This document shows, in pieces, positions 40,730 to 50,274 of a stretch of 64,000 nt of DNA (positions within the stretch are counted from its first letter, which is position 1; every line of letters begins with the position of its first letter). The DNA lies in assembly GCF_029285175.1 (NCBI RefSeq), contig NZ_JABEDH010000001.1:434001-498000 (forward strand), given 5' to 3'. The translations under genes were made by a program, and so were the position numbers. The notes under the pieces were generated by a model. That model worked only from the letters and a program-made list of their open reading frames with translations, was not told where the DNA came from and did no database searches. The stretch comes from Sulfitobacter sp. M05 (GTDB lineage: Bacteria; Pseudomonadota; Alphaproteobacteria; Rhodobacterales; Rhodobacteraceae).

Positions 40730-43700
40730 AGTTGGTGCCCTGCGCGCGCTGTTGTCTTTGGACACGGCGGCATTTGAGCGGGGCGCAAAGCGCGCGACCG
40801 CGCACATGGGTAAAATACAGGCGCGGTTGCAGAAGGTTGGCAAGCGTTTTGACAAGTTTGGTAAGAGCCTTACCAAACGGGTCAGCCTGCCAATTGTTGC
40901 TGCTGCTGGGTTGGCGGTAAAATCATCTCTGAGCATGATCGACAGTCAGGCCAAAATGGCTCAGTCATTGGGTACGACGGTCGAATCCATGCAGGTTCTG
41001 GGCAGAGCCGCCGATCTTGCAGGTGTGTCTACTGGTGAACTTGAGCAGGTGTCCTTGCAGCTGACCAAGCGTCTCAGTCAGGCTGCAGCTGGTGGTGGCC
41101 CAGCTGCAGCGGCGCTGGACAGCTTGGGTCTGTCTGCTGAAAACTTATCTCAGATGCCGCTTGATCAGCGCATTGCTGTAATTAATCAAGCCATCGAAGA
41201 TACAGTACCAGCGGCCCAGAGGGCTGCTACGGCGGCCAAGCTGTTCGGTGATCGAGCAGGGTTGGTGGCATCGCGTCTCGACCCTGAGACAATTAAAGCT
41301 GCGACAGATCAAATTAAGCGATTTGGTGTCGGCGTTTCTGATGTGGACGCAGACAAGATTGAATCTGCAAATGATGCAATTTCGGGCTTGGGTTTGGTCA
41401 CAAAGGGGTTGGCCAATCAGATCACCGTCGCGCTTGCGCCAACATTGCAAGCCATTGCTGAACGCATCGCAGATGTAGGGGAGTGGTTTTCAAAGCTGTC
41501 TCCCGAGGTGAAGCGGTTTGCCGGGATTGCGACGGCTGTTGCAGCTGCACTTGGCCCTGCATTGATTGCGATAGGGTTTCTTGCGACCGGACTGGCTGCG
41601 GTTTCTGCCCCTGTTGTTCTTGTCGTCGGAGGCCTAGCCGCTGTTGCCGCTGCTGGCGCATACCTTGAACAAAGGTGGGGGGCAATTACCGCCATCGTCG
41701 AGGCCGTAAAGTTGGCATGGGTGCAGTTTTCAGAGGGCATTCAGGGATACATCGCGCCAGCATTGGATGGCCTTGGTGCCGCATGGGACAACATCAAAGG
41801 CGCGTTTGGTAATCTCGTGGAAGCGTTCGGCTCACTCTTCGCCATGTTTGGCGGTACTGAATTCACAAGCTCGAAATCGGGCCTTTTGGACCTAAATACA
41901 GCGCTGGGGAATTTGGCTGGGATCGCTTTTCAGAGCATTGCCGCCGGTCTGGAGTTGTTTGCTCGCGGCCTCGAAACGGTCACCGGCGTGATTGCCGCGG
42001 CGTTTGAAGGAAATTGGTCTGGTGTCTTGGATCAATTGGAAGAATTTGGAGATTGGTTCGCCACGACCAAGGCAGGAAAAATGGCGTCAGCTATTGGGGA
42101 GAAAATCGGAGGCGCAATCTCCGATATGGCTTCCAAATTGTCCAAGAAATTCCCGGCAGCAACAAGGGCGGCGGAGGAGTTTGTGGTAAATTTTGCCAAA
42201 GGGTTCCCTGTAGTGATCAGGGAAATCTCTGATCTCGCCAAAGATATTGCCGCCGAACTGGTGCAAATGGCTGCCAACCTGTTTGAAGCGGCGCTGGACA
42301 TTGGGGCACAAATTGTCGCTGGGATAAAACAAGGGATCAAAAACAAGTGGAATGAATTGACTGCCTACCTGAGCAGTCTGACGGATTTGCTTCCTGAATG
42401 GATTCGCAAGAAATGGGAGATTCATTCACCTTCTCGTGTCTTCGCAGAAATCGGTCAATTTGCCATCGACGGCCTGATTGTTGGTTTTGATGAGCGGTCA
42501 CGCGAGGCGATTGATCGGGCTGGCCAGCTGGCCAGCGATGTTGGTCAGGGTGTAAATGATACCTTGGCCCCATTAATCAGCGGCGCATCGCAGCATTTTG
42601 GTGACTTCGTTGCGCGCGGGTTCAAGGATTTCAGCGGCTTTATTGATGGTATCAAGGACACCTTCAAGCAAGCGCTGTCTCAGATGATTGCCACAGCGGC
42701 GAAGAACAAAATCATGTTCAGCATGGGGTTGTCAGGCAACACAGCACTAGGCGCTGCAGGTGGGGGTGGTGCCGTGCCGGGCGGCGGCGGGGTGCTGTCT
42801 GGAGGCATGGGGGGGCTGGCGGCCCTTGGTTCAGCTGCATATGGCGGATTTGTCAATGCGCTTGGCTCGCTTTTTGGCGCTGGGGGTGGTCTTGGTGCGA
42901 TGTTTGGTAGTATCGGGGCGCAGGCTGCTGCTGCTACAACGGGGTCTTTGACTGCGATTTCCGGTGCCGTCGGTGCGCTGGCCGTTCCTGTATTGATCGT
43001 TACAGCGGCATTTTCGTTTTTCAAAAAGAAGATCAAGGTTTTGGATACCGGCTTGCGGGTTGCCGCAAACAGCACAAATACCCTCGTGAAAGAGTTCGAG
43101 AAAATCCAGATCAAGAGGTTCTGGGGGCTGAGCAAAAAGACCCGCGAGGAAGAATCCGAAGCTGACGATGAGGTAGCTGGCCCGATCTCCAAGGCGATTG
43201 CCGAAATCAGGGAATCTGTATTGGCTGCTGGTGCGCGCATTGGTCTGACGGCTGAGAAATTCTCGAGTTGGGCATCTGACATCAAGGTGTCCCTAAAGGG
43301 ACTGGATGAAGCGGCGGCCAGTGCGAAAATTCAGGAAATGTTTCAGACGATTGCAGAGGACTTGAGCCTTGCTGGTCTGGGGGCCTTTGAAGTGATCCGC
43401 GAGGGCGAGACCGCTCAGGCCACATTGAACGCACTTGCTGTCGCAATCGAGGTGGTGAACGGCACATTCAAAAACCTTGGTTTCCGGCTGAAAGATGTAT
43501 CGGTGATGGGTGCCGATGCAGCGCGCCGATTCACTGATTTGTTTGGGGGGGTCGAGGGGTTCGCCAAATCTGCGGATGCCTACTACCAAGCTGTTTATTC
43601 TGAAGCTGAGCGGATGGGTAATGTTGGTCGTGAGCTTTCGCGAATGTTTGGGGAGATGGGGTATGCGGACCTGCCTCAGACGCGAGAACAGATTAGGGAG

Positions 43701-44705
43701 ATTGTTGATGGTTTGATGGAGGTTGGTACCACAGATGTTGCCGCACGGATCATTCAAATCACGCCAGCACTGGCTGAATACATCGACTATTTAAAAGAGC
43801 AGGCTCAGGTCACTAGTCAAGCGGCGATTGCGGCAGCTGAGATGGCGGCGCGGCTTTCCGAAGTTACTGCTGAGATCAGCACCCGGTTTGCGGCGGGTAT
43901 GGATTTCATCGTTCAGAATTTCTACAGCACTTCGCAACAGCTGGAGCATTATTCAGAGCGGGCTAAGTTGGCGTTTTTGGCGGCTGGAATTGAAATGCCG
44001 CAGACTGCGGCGGCATTTCAATCAGCGGCTCAAAAGGCGGCGGCGGATGTGCAGCGCATCCTCGACATGGTGGCGCAGGGCAAGGCCTCCTTGGCCGAAC
44101 TGGAGCGTGCCAAGGCGCAGCAGTTGGCAATCATCGAGTTGGCTGATGAGGCAAAAAGGGTCTACGATCTTCAAGACAAGGCCAATCAGGAGCGTCTTGC
44201 GGCGGCGGAACGCGCAGCCAAGGCTGCGGCGGAACGAGCGGCAGCCCTTGATCGCAAGCGTCAGTCAGCATCGGTTCGGGTAACCAAATCGGTTGGTAGT
44301 ACAGTTAGCGCATTGGATACGCTGCGCGACAAGCTGACCTCGACCATCGCAGATATCAGCAAGACTGCAACCAAGGTGAATGACGTTTCGCGGCAAGCAT
44401 CGGCGCGCATCGTTGCCCTCGCGATCACGACGGGCAAGGCGTGGGAGGCGACGTTCATGCCGGCATTAGATTCGCTGAAAGACATTGACGCTTCAAGGTT
44501 TCAGTCGCGCTTGGAGTTTGATCGTGCGCGGGCGCAAACCGGACATCTCCTAGCTCGTGCGCATGCAAGTATTCGTCGGGTCGAAGATGACCCGATGACG
44601 GCACGGGAAATGCGCGAATATCACAATGAGGCTGTTAGAAAATACGCTGATATTGAGGACGTGCTGACCAGATTGCTTTCGGTGAATAAGCAGGGATTGG
44701 CTTGA
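40719..44705 (+). CDS. Tail tape measure protein
   Basis: A 1328-residue protein, the longest of the window. Its N-terminus (RALLSLDTAAFERGAKRATA) is typical of TMPs with the following coiled-coil. Hydrophobic segments lie near 270-310 and 740-770 (AVAAALGPALIAIGFLATGL and TAISGAVGALAVPVLIVTAA), a Gly-rich strip near 690, and long charged helices at the C-terminus (LAAAERAAKAAAERAAALDR). It sets tail length; at about 1.5 angstrom per residue this would be a tail near 200 nm. The start overlaps the chaperone frame. Confidence 0.93.
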   Translation: MAVEVGALRALLSLDTAAFERGAKRATAHMGKIQARLQKVGKRFDKFGKSLTKRVSLPIVAAAGLAVKSSLSMIDSQAKMAQSLGTTVESMQVLGRAADLAGVSTGELEQVSLQLTKRLSQAAAGGGPAAAALDSLGLSAENLSQMPLDQRIAVINQAIEDTVPAAQRAATAAKLFGDRAGLVASRLDPETIKAATDQIKRFGVGVSDVDADKIESANDAISGLGLVTKGLANQITVALAPTLQAIAERIADVGEWFSKLSPEVKRFAGIATAVAAALGPALIAIGFLATGLAAVSAPVVLVVGGLAAVAAAGAYLEQRWGAITAIVEAVKLAWVQFSEGIQGYIAPALDGLGAAWDNIKGAFGNLVEAFGSLFAMFGGTEFTSSKSGLLDLNTALGNLAGIAFQSIAAGLELFARGLETVTGVIAAAFEGNWSGVLDQLEEFGDWFATTKAGKMASAIGEKIGGAISDMASKLSKKFPAATRAAEEFVVNFAKGFPVVIREISDLAKDIAAELVQMAANLFEAALDIGAQIVAGIKQGIKNKWNELTAYLSSLTDLLPEWIRKKWEIHSPSRVFAEIGQFAIDGLIVGFDERSREAIDRAGQLASDVGQGVNDTLAPLISGASQHFGDFVARGFKDFSGFIDGIKDTFKQALSQMIATAAKNKIMFSMGLSGNTALGAAGGGGAVPGGGGVLSGGMGGLAALGSAAYGGFVNALGSLFGAGGGLGAMFGSIGAQAAAATTGSLTAISGAVGALAVPVLIVTAAFSFFKKKIKVLDTGLRVAANSTNTLVKEFEKIQIKRFWGLSKKTREEESEADDEVAGPISKAIAEIRESVLAAGARIGLTAEKFSSWASDIKVSLKGLDEAAASAKIQEMFQTIAEDLSLAGLGAFEVIREGETAQATLNALAVAIEVVNGTFKNLGFRLKDVSVMGADAARRFTDLFGGVEGFAKSADAYYQAVYSEAERMGNVGRELSRMFGEMGYADLPQTREQIREIVDGLMEVGTTDVAARIIQITPALAEYIDYLKEQAQVTSQAAIAAAEMAARLSEVTAEISTRFAAGMDFIVQNFYSTSQQLEHYSERAKLAFLAAGIEMPQTAAAFQSAAQKAAADVQRILDMVAQGKASLAELERAKAQQLAIIELADEAKRVYDLQDKANQERLAAAERAAKAAAERAAALDRKRQSASVRVTKSVGSTVSALDTLRDKLTSTIADISKTATKVNDVSRQASARIVALAITTGKAWEATFMPALDSLKDIDASRFQSRLEFDRARAQTGHLLARAHASIRRVEDDPMTAREMREYHNEAVRKYADIEDVLTRLLSVNKQGLA

Positions 44706-44706
44706 T

Positions 44707-45636
44707 ATGACACTGGGTTTCCAAATTCTGCCGGCCATGCCTATCAGTGCGGCTCAGGTCACCACGGCTCCGCCCGAATTACATCCTGACTGGGTGGCGG
44801 GAGCTTATAATTTCGAGGATAGGGTTGTCCGGCAGCAAAAGGTTTATGAGTGTCAGGCGGACGGCGTTACCAGTGATCCGCTCATAGGCGTCGGGCTTGC
44901 ACCTATTCAGTGGGTTCTGATTGGACCATCCAACAAGATGGCTCCGTTTGATGGTCGTGCAGGAACCTATGCTGAGCGGACGGATGGCGGTGATCTTGTG
45001 TTTCGGGTGACACCTGGGCCGTTTTTCACGTCTGCTTACATCACTGGAGTGGTTGGTGCGTCGGTAACATTCAGGCACTTGGATGCGGCTGACAATGTGA
45101 AGCGGACGTCTAGCCCGGTTGTGATGGATTTTGCTGGGCACAATACACCTTGGAACGTGCTGTTCGCGCCATGGGAGGTTCGCGCGTCGTTTGGGTTCGG
45201 GCCTTTGATCCCTCTGATCGGTGATGTCGAAGTCACAATCACACCTACAGGTGGTGTTGCTCGCGTTGCTGAAATTATTATTGGTCGCAATCGGGTGATT
45301 GGCGAGACATCCCCCGAAGTCGACCGCCGTTACATCGACAATAGCACCTATGAGGCAAATGCTTTTGGCGAGGTCGACATTACCCAGAGAGCTGGTGTGC
45401 CTGAACGGCGTTTCCTGATCAACATGGATTCAACAGACGTGCCAGCCGCCGAACGCGTCTTGGCTGAAAATACAGGTGCGCGGTGTGCGTTTATTCCCAA
45501 TGAATTTGTCCTTGATCTAGTGACCTTTGGATACGTCTCCGACTGGCGTTTTCGAGAAACGGTGATGTGGGATGAGGCAACAGGCCGTCGTTTGGGCGGG
45601 GCAATTCTTGATCTTCAGACCAGAGGTGTAAAATGA
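44707..45636 (+). CDS. Putative distal tail protein
   Basis: A 309-residue beta-rich protein beginning MTLGFQILPAMPISAAQVTT. It holds a carbohydrate-binding-like strand set (YECQADGVTSDPLIG, then a jelly-roll-like middle) and a second domain around RRFLINMDSTDVPAAERVLA. It follows the tape measure directly, where the distal tail protein or hub lies. No lambda gpJ, gpM or NlpC/P60 gene is seen after it, so the tail tip is unusually simple. It overlaps the fibre gene by four bases. Confidence 0.55.
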   Translation: MTLGFQILPAMPISAAQVTTAPPELHPDWVAGAYNFEDRVVRQQKVYECQADGVTSDPLIGVGLAPIQWVLIGPSNKMAPFDGRAGTYAERTDGGDLVFRVTPGPFFTSAYITGVVGASVTFRHLDAADNVKRTSSPVVMDFAGHNTPWNVLFAPWEVRASFGFGPLIPLIGDVEVTITPTGGVARVAEIIIGRNRVIGETSPEVDRRYIDNSTYEANAFGEVDITQRAGVPERRFLINMDSTDVPAAERVLAENTGARCAFIPNEFVLDLVTFGYVSDWRFRETVMWDEATGRRLGGAILDLQTRGVK

Positions 45637-47099
45637 CAAAACCGACAAAACCGGCGGCGGTTGATGGCCCGACGCTTGACGATGCAGCGGATGCTCAGCT
45701 GTTCAGCTCTAAGACATTCGCTTGGGTGGAATTCACACCATTGGCGGTCCAGTTCATGGCGGACTCAAACGACTATGTTGATCTGGTTGCTGCTGCGGTC
45801 GACGCTGACGCCATGGCGACAGAGGCGGGGCGTGCGCAGGCGGTCCTGAAGGCGGGGGAGGCGGCGGCGGCGGCGGTGACCGCCGGTGAAAAGGCCGTGC
45901 TGGCAGGCGGCGCAAGGGACGCGGCGCAGGTTTTTGCAGCTCTTGCAGGCGCAGCGGCGGGCCTAGACCTTTCCGGCATGGCCGGTAGGGGGCTGCGCGT
46001 GAACAGTGCGGAGGACGGGTTCGATTTTGCGGATGCAACGTTAAGCGCGGCGTCAACGTCGGGGGCCGTTCAGGTGGTGGATTTTGGCGCGGCGGACATC
46101 CATACGATTGATGCGGATGTGCCTATCGTCACGGTCTCTTTTTCTGATCCGAACCCCGTCGATAAAATGCGGGTGATTATTAAAAACAGCGTGGCAGGCT
46201 ATGACGTGGCGGGGGCAGCGTTGCTTTCGCAAAGCGACATATCTGCGCAGGCACCGGTCCCTTATGGTATTCGGCTGTCCCCCGATGGCACGATGATGAC
46301 CATCAATGAATATAGCGGGCAAAGGCTTCGACAGTACGCCCTTTCAACACCTCACGATGTCACAACCAAAGAATATACGGGCTATGGCGCACTTGGACAG
46401 CTTATTGGTTTTGATTACAACCGGGCAGGAACGTCGATCTATACAGTTCGGTATCAGTCGGGGCAACGGTATGTACGACGCCATGCTGTTTCGGCCCCTT
46501 TTGACAGCGAAACGGCAAACCCAAGTCACGCGTCATCATTTTCGGTGAATTCCCACAACAACAATTGTCACGGTATTCGGGTCAACGACGATGAGACGAA
46601 ATACTGGCTAATCCGCTATGACGGTTCTGAAATTCATGAGTTCACCATGGCGGTTGCTGGTGACACGTCCACCTCGTCAAAAACCAAGACATTTGATTTG
46701 TCGGCCATTGTTGCGAGCGGGTACGTGCATGACCATTGTTTCAATGAGGACTATTCAAAGCTGTTTATAATTTCAGACACGTTAAACCGCGTGATCGAAT
46801 TGGACCTCACCACCCCAGAGGACATTTTGACCTTGGAATACAACGGGGTGTTTTACGACGTGTCTGTCGATGGCATCGGGCAGCCTAATGGGATTGATTT
46901 CTCACCGGGGGGCGGGGACATGTTCCTTGTCGATCAACAATCCGATGAGGTTTACCGTTACTCTACCGCCGTTGTCTCAATTGCTTTGCCTGTAAATCTC
47001 AACGTACCCAATTTTGTGCCCCCAAGTATGGGGGCAACAGTGATGCTGGATGTGATCACTGTTGACGAGGGTGTGACCTACGAAGGAGCGGTGCTATGA
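45633..47099 (+). CDS. Putative tail fibre/receptor-binding protein with beta-propeller-like domain
   Basis: A 488-residue protein in three parts. Residues 1-60 attach, 60-125 are an Ala-rich coiled-coil stalk (GRAQAVLKAGEAAAAAVTAG), and from about 205 to 455 several repeats of roughly 50-55 residues occur: YGIRLSPDGTMMTI, LIGFDYNRAGTSIYTV, CHGIRVNDDETKYWLI, HDHCFNEDYSKLFII, NGIDFSPGGGDMFLVDQ. These look like blades of a beta-propeller. It probably recognises a host surface sugar or protein. A tail-fibre role is inferred from position and stalk. Confidence 0.65.
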   Translation: MTKPTKPAAVDGPTLDDAADAQLFSSKTFAWVEFTPLAVQFMADSNDYVDLVAAAVDADAMATEAGRAQAVLKAGEAAAAAVTAGEKAVLAGGARDAAQVFAALAGAAAGLDLSGMAGRGLRVNSAEDGFDFADATLSAASTSGAVQVVDFGAADIHTIDADVPIVTVSFSDPNPVDKMRVIIKNSVAGYDVAGAALLSQSDISAQAPVPYGIRLSPDGTMMTINEYSGQRLRQYALSTPHDVTTKEYTGYGALGQLIGFDYNRAGTSIYTVRYQSGQRYVRRHAVSAPFDSETANPSHASSFSVNSHNNNCHGIRVNDDETKYWLIRYDGSEIHEFTMAVAGDTSTSSKTKTFDLSAIVASGYVHDHCFNEDYSKLFIISDTLNRVIELDLTTPEDILTLEYNGVFYDVSVDGIGQPNGIDFSPGGGDMFLVDQQSDEVYRYSTAVVSIALPVNLNVPNFVPPSMGATVMLDVITVDEGVTYEGAVL

Positions 47100-47641
47100 T
47101 CAAATACGAAAAGGACGGCGTCCAAGTTACCGTTGGACAATTCAAGGCACGGCACCCCGAGGTGGTATTTTCAGGGGCAGCCCCTAGTCAAAAACTCGCT
47201 GAGCATTTTGGATATTCCGTTGTTCGTGTTCCTGATCCTCTGCCTTGGAGTAGTTACACCGAAGCGCGGCTGGCTGTGGTCCAGTGGATCAACGGGCTAA
47301 CGTCGCAAACTATTAGCCTCTACCCTGACGCGGTGCAAAAACGTTGGGCGATTGAAGAGGAGGCGGCGCGGGCGGTAAAGGCGGGAACCGCTGACGCCTA
47401 CCAAACTCAGATTGTGACTGAAGAGGGTGCGGCCAAGGGTAGGACAGCAATTGAACACGCTGACGCCATTATCGTTAACGCGGATCGCTTCCACGGCATT
47501 GCCGATCAGGTGAACAAGCTGTTCTTGGCAACCGACAAGGCGCTTTCGGATGCGTCAAGCCCGAGGGAATACCCGGCGATTTTCGCGACGGCGCAGGCGC
47601 AGGCGGCACCTTTGGCAGCGGCCTACGGATTGGAGGTGTAA
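47096..47641 (+). CDS. Putative tail-fibre assembly or accessory protein
   Basis: A 181-residue helical protein, coupled to the fibre gene by a four-base overlap. The first 60 residues form a compact beta part (MIKYEKDGVQVTVGQFKARH), then helices rich in Ala and Glu (WAIEEEAARAVKAGTADAYQ). Small proteins directly after fibre genes are often chaperones for fibre trimerisation; no family signature confirms it here. Confidence 0.45.
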   Translation: MIKYEKDGVQVTVGQFKARHPEVVFSGAAPSQKLAEHFGYSVVRVPDPLPWSSYTEARLAVVQWINGLTSQTISLYPDAVQKRWAIEEEAARAVKAGTADAYQTQIVTEEGAAKGRTAIEHADAIIVNADRFHGIADQVNKLFLATDKALSDASSPREYPAIFATAQAQAAPLAAAYGLEV

Positions 47642-47642
47642 C

Positions 47643-48167
47643 ATGACCAAATCAGCCAACCTTATCGAAACTATCCGCCAAGAGATCATCGCGGCGGCCA
47701 AACAACTCACAGCGCCAAAGGAATTGACCAAATGGGCAGGCGAACGGGGCATCCTGTACATTCACGTCAGCGCGGCAACAGGGGCGTCACTGGACGGTTG
47801 CCGGGCGAAGTTTCAATGGCATCGGTCAAGCACCACAGAGGCGCAAATCGCCGCAATGTCGATCCCATTGACGCCTGAGAACTTCAGGGGCCGATCTGCC
47901 GAATGGGAGACAGAGGCCCCAACCAGATACATCATGCGCCGCATGGCCGAGGCGCTGGACACCGCGCCCGATCCGGCTCCTCAGAAGGGTCTGGTGGAAA
48001 TGTGCTACGAGGACATCTTGCAGCGGGATTCTGACGTTGGCGGGTTCCAGCACTATCAGGAACGTCTGGACGCGGGTGGCGAAGGCAACAGCACGCTTGA
48101 TCTTGTGCGCGATATTTACCTGTCACCTGAGGCCGTGGCGTTGCGAGAACAGGGCCCGGCGAAATGA
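47643..48167 (+). CDS. DUF4214-containing phage protein
   Basis: A 174-residue protein starting MTKSANLIETIRQEIIAAAK. The C-terminal part (LVEMCYEDILQRDSDVGGFQ, then STLDLVRDIYLSPEAVAL) matches the DUF4214 repeat usually found in large secreted proteins of bacteria and suspected to have binding roles. One repeat only, which is short for the family. The first part has no known domain. It sits in the fibre region and its stop overlaps the DUF1353 gene by four bases. Confidence 0.6.
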   Translation: MTKSANLIETIRQEIIAAAKQLTAPKELTKWAGERGILYIHVSAATGASLDGCRAKFQWHRSSTTEAQIAAMSIPLTPENFRGRSAEWETEAPTRYIMRRMAEALDTAPDPAPQKGLVEMCYEDILQRDSDVGGFQHYQERLDAGGEGNSTLDLVRDIYLSPEAVALREQGPAK

Positions 48168-48583
48168 CCCTCGACTACAAGACGCCGGCTGATTGGTCCG
48201 CGCCTGCGGGCGGGATCAAATACCGGCTGACACAGCCTATAGATTGGGGCGTAGGAACGCCTCTGTCGGGGCTTCGCATCAAGATCGAACCGGGGCAGAC
48301 GTTTGACGTGTCTGTCCCACGTGGCCTGCGTTGGCTGATTGACCCTCATAATCCCAAATACCGAATAGCTGGCCTGATCCACGACGAGCTGCTGCACGTC
48401 CACCACTGGACGCGGATGCGGGCAGGGGGCGAGTTCCACGACGCGTTGCGGGCAGGGGGGGCTGGGCCTTTCGCTGCAATCTGCATGTGGCTGGCCGTGT
48501 CGGTGTTCAAGTACCCGATTCAGCAGGCGAAATTTAGAAGCGCAATCGCGCATGAAACGGGTGAAGGAAGTAGCCAGAAATGA
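48164..48583 (+). CDS. DUF1353 phage protein
   Basis: A 139-residue protein with YRIAGLIHDELLHVHHWTRM and FHDALRAGGAGPFAAICMWL, typical for DUF1353, a family frequent near phage tail and lysis genes whose members have a conserved HDE/HxxH-like centre that may bind a metal ion. The function is not established. Starts with an ATGA overlap of the preceding stop and ends overlapping the next gene. Confidence 0.75.
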   Translation: MTLDYKTPADWSAPAGGIKYRLTQPIDWGVGTPLSGLRIKIEPGQTFDVSVPRGLRWLIDPHNPKYRIAGLIHDELLHVHHWTRMRAGGEFHDALRAGGAGPFAAICMWLAVSVFKYPIQQAKFRSAIAHETGEGSSQK

Positions 48584-48804
48584 CTAAGAATGAAGCGATT
48601 GAACCGCCTGAGCATTGGGCCGATTTACCTTCGGACGTTCGTAGCGCAATGATTGACCAAGCCAAAGACCGGCTGTTCTGGAAGAACGCCTTTTCCAGAC
48701 TGGGCCGGTTCAGTAAATTGGCGCAGGCGCTCTTGATCATCATTACGGCTATCGCGGCTTTTCGATCCGGCATGGCTGACTGGATACTGGGGGCGAAAAA
48801 GTGA
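48580..48804 (+). CDS. Small single-span membrane protein
   Basis: A 74-residue protein with a charged N-terminus (IDQAKDRLFWKNAFSRLGRF) and one membrane segment (LAQALLIIITAIAAF). It overlaps its neighbours by four bases at each end. The position before lysis genes suggests a lysis accessory such as a pinholin-like protein, but nothing in the sequence proves it. Confidence 0.5.
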   Translation: MTKNEAIEPPEHWADLPSDVRSAMIDQAKDRLFWKNAFSRLGRFSKLAQALLIIITAIAAFRSGMADWILGAKK

Positions 48805-49250
48805 AACGCTTGCTTTCCAAAGCACTGAACTGGGTCATCCTTCCGCTGGGTTGGTTACCTATCGCCGCCTACCTTCTCTGGGGGTGGTATCAGTCTGGCA
48901 CATTCGAAAATGCCCATGTGCGGCTTGTCTCCGAGCCGTACATCGACAGTCCTGACCTGAAATACATCTGGTCTGGTGACATTCTCAAATCATGCCCCAT
49001 CGTTATTGATCGACAGATCATCACGAGCGAAGGCGTGGTTGTCACGCTGCAATCGTCACCGCCGTTGCCAGCGCTTTCCCCCAAGCAACTTGGGCACAGG
49101 GAGTTTCCGTTGACTGTCGAGACTCCGGCGGGGATGCCTGAGGGTCCAGCAATCTACCAAGCGACGGAGCGACCACGTTGCAATTGGATGCAGCGGATAA
49201 GCCCGCCCCGCATTCCGTACCCGCCGGTGCATTTCACCGTCACCCACTAA
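48801..49250 (+). CDS. Membrane-anchored periplasmic phage protein, unknown function
   Basis: A 149-residue protein from a GTG that overlaps the upstream stop. One N-terminal membrane helix (WVILPLGWLPIAAYLLWGWY) is followed by a periplasmic domain of beta character. No known family. It is the last gene before a terminator hairpin and the endolysin gene. Confidence 0.5.
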   Translation: MKRLLSKALNWVILPLGWLPIAAYLLWGWYQSGTFENAHVRLVSEPYIDSPDLKYIWSGDILKSCPIVIDRQIITSEGVVVTLQSSPPLPALSPKQLGHREFPLTVETPAGMPEGPAIYQATERPRCNWMQRISPPRIPYPPVHFTVTH

Positions 49251-49274
49251 CCCACACCACTTTTTGAAACACTT

Positions 49275-49297
49275 GCCGCCTTTGGGCGGTTTTTTTG
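49275..49297 (+). terminator. Intrinsic terminator between tail and lysis genes
   Basis: CCGCC and GGCGG pair around a TTT-G loop and are followed by seven T. The endolysin ATG lies only about 15 bases after it, so the lysis genes may need readthrough or their own promoter. Confidence 0.75.
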
Positions 49298-49311
49298 CAT
49301 TGGATACCGCT

Positions 49312-50007
49312 ATGAAAATGGACATCACCGTCGACTGGACCAATGTTCAGAAACGCCTTGCTCAACTTGGTTTTGATCCCGGTCCGATTGATGGGTTGAA
49401 AGGCCCCCGTACCGAAGCCGCAATTGTCGCATTTAAGCGGAGCATCGGACTTCGCCCAAGGCCATATCTTGGGCCACTTACCCGCCGCGCCCTGTTTGGT
49501 GACAAGATCGGTCAGCAGAAAGCACTGGTGCCGTGGATGGCTGAGGCAATCGCGGTGAAAGGCATTCATGAGGTTCGCGACCTTCCCCGCCTTGCGCGAT
49601 GGATTGATGCATCGTTTGGTCGTCATGATTGGCGTTCGATTGCGTGGTGCGGTGCATTCGTAGGTAACAGTTTCCTGCAATGGGATGAATCCATTGATTT
49701 GCCTGGCAATCCATTGGGCGCGCGCAATTGGCTGAAATTCGGTGCGGAGTGCGGGCCTCAGTACGGGGCCGTCATGGTGTTCTGGCGGGGCAGTCCAAGA
49801 GGCTGGAAGGGCCACGTTGGATTCTACTGGGGCGAAGATCGGACCCACTACCATATTCTGGGCGGCAACCAGTCAAATACGGTCAACGTTGCGCGGATTT
49901 CTAAGAAGCGTTTCTTGGGCGCGCGCTGGCATCCGGCCATCAAGCAAACCAAACGCCGAGTGCTGCTCAATGCCAATGGTGTGCCAGTCACAACAAACGA
50001 GGCCTGA
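49312..50007 (+). CDS. Endolysin with peptidoglycan-binding and CHAP-like (TIGR02594) domains
   Basis: A 231-residue protein. The N-terminal PG_binding_1 module contains VQKRLAQLGFDPGPIDGLKG and TEAAIVAFKRSIGLRP. The catalytic part is of the TIGR02594/CHAP type: SIAWCGAFVGNSFLQWDE with the cysteine, and GHVGFYWGEDRTHYHILGGN with the histidine. It should cleave peptidoglycan amide bonds. There is no signal peptide, so it needs the holin. The ATG at 49312 lies right after a terminator; starts upstream would be in the hairpin. Confidence 0.85.
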   Translation: MKMDITVDWTNVQKRLAQLGFDPGPIDGLKGPRTEAAIVAFKRSIGLRPRPYLGPLTRRALFGDKIGQQKALVPWMAEAIAVKGIHEVRDLPRLARWIDASFGRHDWRSIAWCGAFVGNSFLQWDESIDLPGNPLGARNWLKFGAECGPQYGAVMVFWRGSPRGWKGHVGFYWGEDRTHYHILGGNQSNTVNVARISKKRFLGARWHPAIKQTKRRVLLNANGVPVTTNEA

Positions 50008-50010
50008 ACC

Positions 50011-50274
50011 ATGTTGAAACTATTTGGCCGCTACGTGATCGGCGGTAGATCCGGTAAACGAGAACAGGCGTGGGCGTTGTTTGTTCTCTGGGCCGTTGCT
50101 TTCGGCTGGATGATGCATCGGGAAGTGCAGGGGGTCGACCTACCCAATACGACGTCGGTTCTATCTCTGGCTCTGCCGCTGGTCGTCGCCAATCTTGCCA
50201 TTGCACACGGCATGGAATGGACCAGCACGCAGAGTAAGTGGGCACCGCCAGATAACTATGGTGATGTCGAATGA
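50011..50274 (+). CDS. Putative holin
   Basis: An 87-residue protein with two membrane helices (WALFVLWAVAFGWMMHR and VLSLALPLVVANLAIAHGM) and charged ends. It stands between the endolysin and the spanin pair, the usual place of the holin. No family hit can be claimed, so position and topology carry the call. Its stop overlaps the Rz gene (ATGA). Confidence 0.65.
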   Translation: MLKLFGRYVIGGRSGKREQAWALFVLWAVAFGWMMHREVQGVDLPNTTSVLSLALPLVVANLAIAHGMEWTSTQSKWAPPDNYGDVE

